Shown here: positions 56,705-64,000 of the stretch, piece after piece
How the letters are laid out: the number at the start of each line of letters is the position of its first letter
Numbering within the stretch: position 1 is the stretch's first letter
Assembly: GCF_932526225.1 (NCBI RefSeq)
Contig: NC_064036.1
Span: 14,191,181-14,255,180 of the forward strand
Direction of reading: 5' to 3'
Length of the DNA: 64,000 nt
Source of the DNA: Nematostella vectensis
Lineage: Eukaryota; Cnidaria; Anthozoa; Actiniaria; Edwardsiidae
Notes under the pieces: model-generated
The model's database searches: none
Told to the model about the DNA's origin: nothing
What the model saw: only the letters and a program-made list of their open reading frames with translations
Program-made: the position numbers and the translations under genes

Positions 56705-57644
56705 GTGGTCCCCATAACTACGGTTGTACAAGATTATCCGTGTGTGTGGTACTCTCCGTAGCTTAGATAACGTGTGTGGTGCGGTCCTCATAACTACGGT
56801 TGTACAAGATTATCCGTGTGTGTGGTACTCTCCGTAGCTTAGATAATGCATTTGGTGCGGTCCCCATAACTACGGTTGTACAAGATTATCTGTGTGTGTG
56901 GTACTCTCCGTAGCTTAGATAACGTGTGTGGTGCGGTCCTCGTAACTACGGTTGTACAAGATTATCCGTGTGTGTGGTACTCTCCGTAGCTTAGATAACG
57001 TGTCTGTTGCGGTCCTCACAACTACGGTTGTACAAGATTATCCGTGTGTCGTACTCTCCATATCTTAGATAATGTGTCTGGTGCGGTCCTCATAACTACA
57101 GTTGTACAAGATTTTCCGTGTGTGGTACTCTCGATAGCTTAGATAACGTGTGGTGCGGTCCTCATAACTACGGTTGTAAAAGTTTATCCGTGTGTATGGT
57201 ACTCTCCGTAGCTTAGATAACGTGTCTGTTGCGGTCCTCACAACTACGGTTGTACAAGATTATCCGTGTGTCGTACTCTTCATATCTTAGATAATGTGTC
57301 TGGTGCGGTCCTCATAACTACAGTTGTACAAGATTTCCCGTGTGTGGTACTCTCGATAGCTTAGATAACGTGTCTGCGGCCCTCATAAATACGGTTGTAC
57401 AAGATTATCCGTGTGTATGGTACTCTCCGTAGCTTAGATAACGTGTCTGGTGCGGTTCTAGTAACTACGGTTGTACCAGATTATCCGTGTGTGTGGTACT
57501 CTCCGTAGCTTATATAACGTGTCTGGTGCGGTCCTCGTAACTACGGTTGTACAAGATTATCCGTGTGTGGTACTCTCCGTAGCTTAGGATAACGTGTCAG
57601 TTGCGGTCCTCGTAACTACAGTTGTACAAAATTATCCGTGTGTG
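56705..57644 (+). repeat. 76-bp satellite array 4
   Basis: About 12 units. The last four, 57393-57644, are the source or partner of the inverted segments inside the gypsy block. Confidence 0.93.
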
Positions 57645-58441
57645 GTAAACACAGAAAATCACCTAGTAAGCCCGCCCCGATAAGCTCTCCAATTCCTGTT
57701 ATCTTCGGACCGAAAACAAAATCCTGCTAACTGACAGGAGCACAAGAGCTCCCGTAAATGTACCGGGAATCGCATCTTATGCGAAAAATGGTACAAAAAA
57801 ATCGATGTTTTTTCCTAATATTTATAGCTGAATTCATAGATCAATTACTCATCTTCAGTTTGCTAAGTTTAGATAATCAATTTGTTGCTTTTTTTTGCTA
57901 TCAAATCTCGCCATTTTCAAGTCGTGTCGAGTTGTAGTAAATTTTCATCAGAGAGGAATAGAAACCCTTCCAATGCTTTTACAGAACACGGTAAGAAGAG
58001 GACCAATCACGGCTAACATCATTTTATGCGATCACTTATCGCCCAATCAGGTTTCACCTCGATTTGACATGTAGCTGTCACCGTGCGCCTAAAAGATTGT
58101 AAACAACTTTGCGAAGTTATTGGAAGTTTTGCTACAACATGAGACTTTATTACTTGTTTTTTAGTCTTTTTTTAAAAAAATGCCTACGCTTGACGTGATG
58201 TTTGGTGTCTCAGCTGTCTAAAAACATCGCAAAATCTAGGATTTCTCATTAAAACTCATTCATTATTCACCCAATCTATTCATAAACTTTGAAAATTATA
58301 AATAATTACCTTATCGGGAGCCGGTAAACAACCAGCGTTAAGAAACACATTTCCGCACCCGAAAAAGTATCCCGAAAAATCCCCCGGTAACCTAACGGGT
58401 CCGGTAATTACCGGTCCTTTTCAGAAACGACCCCCTTATGT
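57645..58441 (+). repeat. Compound-satellite spacer 4
   Basis: Full-length spacer starting AAACACAGAAAATC. One CCAAT box is in a changed context (CGCCCAATCAGG). The palindrome is retained near 58400. Confidence 0.9.
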
Positions 58442-58857
58442 GGTCCCCATAACTACGGTTGTACAAGATTATCCGTGTGTGTGGTACTCTCCGTAGCTTA
58501 GATAACGTGTGTGGTGCGGTCCTCGTAACTACGGTTGTACAAGATTATCCGTGTGTGTGGTACTCTCCGTAGCTTAGATAACGTGTGTGGTGCGGTCCTC
58601 GTAACTACGGTTGTACAAGATTATCCGTGTGTGGTACTCTCCGTAGCTTAGATAACGTGTCTGTTGCGGTCCTCGTAACTACGGTTGTACAAGATTATCC
58701 GTGTGTGTGGTACTCTCCGTAGCTTAGATAACGTGTCTGTTGCGGTCCTCACAACTACGGTTGTACAAGATTATCCGTGTGTCGTACTCTCCATATCTTA
58801 GATAATGTGTCTGGTGTGGTCCTCATAACTACAGTTGTACAAGATTTTCCGTGTGTG
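58442..58857 (+). repeat. 76-bp satellite array 5
   Basis: Five to six units. The order of variants is nearly the same as in array 6, implying that array plus spacer duplicated together (about 1.2-kb period). Confidence 0.93.
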
Positions 58858-59650
58858 GTAAACTCAGAAAATCACCTAGTAAGCCCGCCCCGATAAGCTC
58901 TCCAATTCCTGTTATCTTCGGACCGAAAACAAAATCCTGCTAACTGACAGGAGCACAAGAGCTCCCGTAAATGTACCGGGAATCGCATCTTATGCGAAAA
59001 ATGGTACCAAAAAATCGATGTTTTTTCCTAATATTCATAGCTGAATTCATAGATCAATTACTCATATTCAGTTTGCTAAGTTTAGATAATCAATTTGTTG
59101 CTTTTTTGCTATCAAATCTCGCCATTTTCAAGTCGTGTCGAGTTGTAGGAAATTTTCATCAGAGAGGAATAGAAACCCTTCCAATGCTTTGACAGAACCC
59201 GGTAAGAAGAGGACCAATCACGGCTAACATCATTTTATGCGATCACTTATCGGCCAATCAGGTTTCACCTCGATTTGACATGTAGCTGTCACCGTGCGCC
59301 TAAAAGATTGTAAACAACTTTGCGAAGTTATTGGAAGTTTTGCTACAACATGAGACTTTATTACTTGTTTTTTAGTCTTTTTTTAAACGAATGCCTACGC
59401 TTGACGTGATGTTTGGTGTCTCAGCTGTCTAAAAACATCGCAAAATCTAAGATTTCTCATTAAAACTCATTCATTATTCACCCAATCTATTCATTAACTT
59501 TGAAAATTATAAATAATTACCTTATCGGGAGCCGGTAAACAACCAGCGTTAAGAAACACATTTCCGCACCCGAAAAAGTATCCCGAAAAATCCCCCGGTA
59601 ACCTAACGGGTCCGGTAATTACCGGTCCTTTTCAGAAACGACCCCCTTAT
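58858..59650 (+). repeat. Compound-satellite spacer 5
   Basis: Full-length spacer with minor differences (AGAACCCGG, TTTAAACGAATGCC). Confidence 0.9.
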
Positions 59651-60060
59651 GTGGTCCCCATAACTACGGTTGTACAAGATTATCCGTGTGTGTGGTACTC
59701 TCCGTAGCTTAGATAACGTGTGTGGTGCGGTCCTCGTAACTACGGTTGTACAAGATTATCCGTGTGTGTGGTACTCTCCGTAGCTTAGATAACGTGTGTG
59801 GTGCGGTCCTCGTAACTACGGTTGTACAAGATTATCCGTGTGTGGTACTCTCCGTAGCTTAGATAACGTGTCTGTTGCGGTCCTCGTAACTACGGTTGTA
59901 CAAGATTATCCGTGTGTGTGGTACTCTCCGTAGCTTAGATAACGTGTCTGTTGCGGTCCTCACAACTACGGTTGTACAAGATTATCCGTGTGTCGTACTC
60001 TCCATATCTTAGATAATGTGTCTGGTGCGGTCCTCACAACTACGGTTGTACAAGATTATC
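59651..60060 (+). repeat. 76-bp satellite array 6, terminal
   Basis: Five to six units, cut off at ACAAGATTATCC where unrelated sequence (TAATGGCTTCCATTAGG) begins. This is the right limit of the compound satellite. Confidence 0.93.
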
Positions 60061-60061
60061 C

Positions 60062-60297
60062 TAATGGCTTCCATTAGGTTAAAGGAGGTACTATCATGTG
60101 TTCAAGAAAATTGAAGCAAATACAGCAAAATGGGTGTTTTTTATTCTTTTCATGGACTAATTTTGAAAAAGGTTGTATATACATATTTTTTTGTTTTTTA
60201 TCAGGAATGGCTTCCATTAGGTTTTAAAGGAGGTACTATCATGTGTTCAAGAAAATTGAAGCAAATACAGCAAAATGGGTGTTTTTTATTCTCTTCA
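60062..60297 (+). repeat. Two-copy direct duplication at the satellite border
   Basis: About 90 bp from AATGGCTTCCATTAGGTT to GGGTGTTTTTTATTC occurs at 60062-60150 and 60206-60297, nearly identical, with 55 bp between. Confidence 0.9.
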
Positions 60298-61640
60298 GAA
60301 TTTAAGTCTATACATTAAAACACTATACATTCTATATATATATAATATTGCAAATATTAGCTGAAAAGTTTTAGAAACTTCCTCTTCTTTGCTTTTTCGG
60401 CTAATAGTCTTTGAAATGTACCCTTTTCTGAAAGGTCCGAAACACTGACCCTCCTTGTAGAGAACCATAGACACACTAGATCCCCATATTAAATTATTAG
60501 GGGGTTCACGGTACATTAAGCATGATATTTGTGTGCAAAAAAAAAAGAAAACCTATTTTTACCAACGTTCCATGGACTAGGCGACCGGATTGGCACATTT
60601 GTTTCAGCCCACTTCGTGAAGGAATGAATAAAATAAGCTCTAGAACTTGTTTTCAAAATTTTTTACTACTTTAGTTTATTATATTATTCTGGTTCAGTTT
60701 TTTTAGAAAATTTTCATTTGTAAAATTATTATCTATCTGTTTGTTACTCAGGTTGTGTTAATTTTTGCTGAGCTGCATTAATACAATTGCCTTACATAAA
60801 TCCTGCCCTAGCATCATGCTTCTAAGCTGGTAGCTTTCTCGGAGTCTATCTTGTAAGTGAGATTCACCTGAAAAAGTTTGGAGAACAGCATTTAAGACAA
60901 AACCCTGAAGGGAGAGGGGGGTACTCTATAAAAGTAGAAGAGGATGATTGTCCTGTCTTTTAGGTTATGATAAAATTCTACCAATTGCTATCCTATAAAG
61001 GGTGTTCAAAGACTTTTTCGATTCTGCTATTCCTTAGGGGGTCTCACTCTCATGCCAATGGATCATCCTATCCGATCACAAAAGGATTTTAAGACTAGAT
61101 GACAGCAATCTTAAAAGTCAGTAAAGAGGAACACAATAAAAAGGAATACTGAAAATATGTGTGATTTTAGTGCAATGTTTAAAAAATTGATTCAACCACA
61201 CCTGATTTACTATCCCTTTGGGGTAAGAATTGCTGTTGACCACACCCATAAGTGCTACCCATTGATATCCATTGATATTTTTTAAAATGGAACCTATAAT
61301 AGAAAATGATTATATGAACTCTCTGCTGTTTTATCAGATTTAGGAGCTGATGGAGATTGGAAGAGCTATTATTAGGAAATTCTGTAACAAAAAACTATCA
61401 CTATCAAGCTAAATGTTCTTCTAAAAAAAGTTCAAAATCTGTATTTTACTTTGATTTCACATTAAAATAATTATGAAAAAACGGATATGTGACACCATCG
61501 TTTTTTCCAAGTTTCAGTGTTGTAAGAAAAAATCGAGGTGCCCCTTGATATTTGTATTTTTTAATTCACCAACAAAGGTCTATCACAAATCCTGCATTCT
61601 GATTGGCTGAGTTACTACTGGTCTATTAGTGATGGATGGA
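60298..61640. other. AT-rich interval without a recognised gene
   Basis: No coding exon, RNA gene or tandem repeat was recognised. CTGATTGGCTGAG at about 61600 contains an inverted CCAAT box. Confidence 0.5.
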
Positions 61641-61649
61641 GTAGCGAGA

Positions 61650-64000
61650 CAATAGCAAGTCATTGTACTCAATGGCAAGACATGGCAGTCCATGGTATTC
61701 AATGACAAGTTATGGCAATCCATGTTGGTGGACTACCATGACTTGTCATTGAGTACTATGGCAGTCCATGGTAGTCAATGGCATGACATGGTTTTCTATG
61801 GCAAGTTGTGGCAGTCTTAGTGCCATGGACTGTCATGACTTGTCATTGACTATCCATGCATGCTTGGTGTAGCAATCATTCTTTACTTTGGACCATATAC
61901 AGTATCATCATGGTGCTACAACTTACATTAGTAATACGGAACCGCTTATGTGGCGGTAATCATGAAGTCATAACTCATAATGTGAAATCATTCATGAAGT
62001 CATGACAGTCCCTGGTAGTGGACAGCCATGACCTGCCATTGAGTAATATGGCAGTCCATAATGGCAAGTCATGGTAGTGTATGGCAAGTTGTGGCAGTCC
62101 AGAACAGTCTTAGTGCCATGGGCTGCCATGACTTACCATTGGCGACCATGGATTGCCATGATTACCATGGACTCTAATAACTTGCAACTAACTACCATAA
62201 CTTGCCATTGACAACCATGACTACCATGGACTGTCATGACTTGTCATTTACTATCCATGCATGCTTGGTGTAGCAATCGCCCTTTACTTTGGACCATATA
62301 CAGTATCATCATGGTGCTACAACTTACATTAGTAATACGGAACCGCTTATGTGGCGGTAATAATGAAGTCATAACCCTAAGTTTGTCAATCTAGTTGATG
62401 AATTCTAAAAAAAAAGGCCTCAAAGCCAATGAAAGTTTCATTTATACCTCAAAAAGTGATGAGAGTTTTGGTCAATGTTTCATTGGATGAATCACCACTT
62501 CTGCTTTTATGTTCAATTTATGATGGAGGCTAATTATTTTCTCATGATAGATGGTGAATGAGTAAATAAAACGTATAATTATGTGTAGTACCCAACAAAT
62601 GAACAGATTCAGCTTATTACCAAGGTGCTAAGTTGGCGAATTCAAATAAAAGAAAGTTTAAAAAGAAAACAAAAAGATCGTCTTGGTAAATACTAAAAGA
62701 TTATAAACAAAACTCAAATTGCTACTTATCTCTGGATGTGAAATCATTCATGAAGTCATGACAGTCCCTGGTAGTGGATAGCCATGACCTGCCATTGAGT
62801 AATATGGCAGTCCATGGTAGTCAATGGCAAGTCATGGTAGTGTATGGCAAGTTGTGGCAGTCCAGAACAGTCTTAGTGCCATGGGCTGCCATGACTTACC
62901 ATTGGCGACCATGGATTGCCATGATTACCATGGACTCTAATAACTTGCAACTAACTACCATAACTTGCCATTGACAACCATGACTACCATGGACTGTCAT
63001 GACTTGTCATTGACTATCCATGTATGCTTGGTGTAGCAATCGCCCTTTACTTTGGACCATATACAGTATCATCATGGTGCTACAACTTACATTAGTAATA
63101 CGGAACCACTTATGTGACGGTAATCATGAAGTCATAACCCTAAGTTTGTCAATCTAGTTGGTGAATTCTAAAAAAAAAAATTAGGCCTCAAAGCTGATGA
63201 AAGTATCATTTATGCCTCAAAAAGTCATGAGAGTTTTGGCCAATGTTTCATTGGATGAATCACCACTTCTGCTTTTATGTTCAATTTATCATGGAGGCTA
63301 ATTATTTTCTCATGATAGATGGTGAATGAGTGAATAAAACTTATAATTATGTGTAGTACCCAAAAGATGAACAGATTCAGCTTATTACCAAGGTGCTAAG
63401 TTGGCGAATTCAAATCAAAGAAAGTTTAAAAAAAAAGATTGTCTTGGTAAATAAAGATTATAAACAGAACTCAAATTGCTACTTATCTCTTGATGTGATA
63501 TCATTCTGACTTCAAGTCATGACAGTCAATGGTAGTGGACTTCCATGACCTGCCATTGAGTAATATGGCAGTCCATGGTAGTCAATGGCAAGTCATGGTA
63601 GTGTATGGCAGTTGTGGCAGTCCAGAACAGTCTTAGTGCCATAGGCTGCCATGACTTACCATTGGCTACCATGGATTGCCATGATTACCATGGACTCTAA
63701 TAACTTGCCACTAACTATGATAACTTGCCATTGACAACCTATGACTACCATGGACTGTCATGATTTGTCATTTACTATCCATGCATGCTTGGTGTAGCAA
63801 TCGCCCTTTTCTTTGTGACTATATATCATGGTGCTACAACTTACGTTAGTGATAAAGATCGGCTATATGTGATGGTAATCATCAAGTCATAACCCTAAGT
63901 TTGTCCATCTTGTTGGTGAATTCTAAAAAAATTAGGCCTCAAGACTTCGAAAGTGTATAGTTTATACATTCAAAATTCATGAGAGTTTTGGTCAATGTTT
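61650..64000. repeat. 756-bp satellite made of CATGAC-like words
   Basis: A partial first unit is followed by tandem units whose matching point TGTGAAATCA/TGTGATATCA lies at about 61981, 62737 and 63494, a period of 756-757 bp. About 400 bp of each unit is built from short, largely self-complementary words (CCATGACTTGCCATTG, GGCAGTCCATGGTAGTCAATGG). The other half is ordinary AT-rich sequence. The array runs off the right edge. A 66-codon frame at 62774 is a by-product. Confidence 0.92.

Noticed and set aside
62774-62974. 66-codon frame at the right end
   Set aside because: It translates the CATGAC-type satellite words and recurs with breaks in neighbouring units.

Overview
The window looks like nuclear DNA of an invertebrate animal, most likely a cnidarian (sea anemone or coral type). 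Genes are sparse, AT-rich and split by short GT-AG introns. One metazoan CCCTAA telomere-type hexamer sits in each unit of the first satellite. The recognisable genes are animal types: a cGAS-like/Mab-21 nucleotidyltransferase and a chitin-binding peritrophin-A secreted protein. The repeats are Ty3/gypsy, a Penelope-like element and many MITEs. The species assignment is inference; nothing here identifies a species.

Layout. 1-6.84 kb is a 42-bp satellite with a higher-order duplication. 7.1-9.6 kb holds a minus-strand secreted chitin-binding (CBM14) gene, recovered only by splicing. 10.6-13.6 kb is a composite repeat that recurs inverted at 28.1-30.15 kb; two MITEs are nested in the left copy. 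14.7-20.36 kb is an eight-exon RING-type gene carrying two in-frame stops and about five frameshifts. 20.4-20.6 kb has promoter motifs (YY1-like, NRF1-like) and an ATG directly followed by a splice donor. 22.5-25.26 kb is a Penelope-like element remnant whose reverse-transcriptase segment has expanded into a nine-copy tandem array. 25.4-30.27 kb is a three-exon cGAS-like receptor (cGLR) gene. After its TGA the same frame reopens at once into an 81-codon stretch with a glycine/alanine-rich membrane segment and a C-terminal CVVM CaaX box. 31.3 kb has a TA-flanked MITE. 31.6-36.56 kb is a 49-bp satellite with a homogeneous core and decayed edges. 36.6-41.8 kb is gene-poor, with one complete MITE and an RFX X-box. 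41.9-60.06 kb is a compound satellite in which 76-bp arrays alternate with ~0.8-kb spacers. It is interrupted by two nearly identical gypsy elements arranged tail to tail as a ~10.4-kb inverted structure. 61.65 kb to the end is a 756-bp satellite built from CATGAC-like words.

The most interesting locus is the cGLR. The core has intact catalytic residues. A membrane/lipid-anchor module sits in the same frame, three codons beyond its stop, and a TATA box plus splice donor lies in the last intron. Either the anchor is a separate alternative-promoter product or the anchored form is made by readthrough or by an allele lacking the stop. Several breaks in the window fall in homopolymers, so assembly error must be excluded before calling genes dead.
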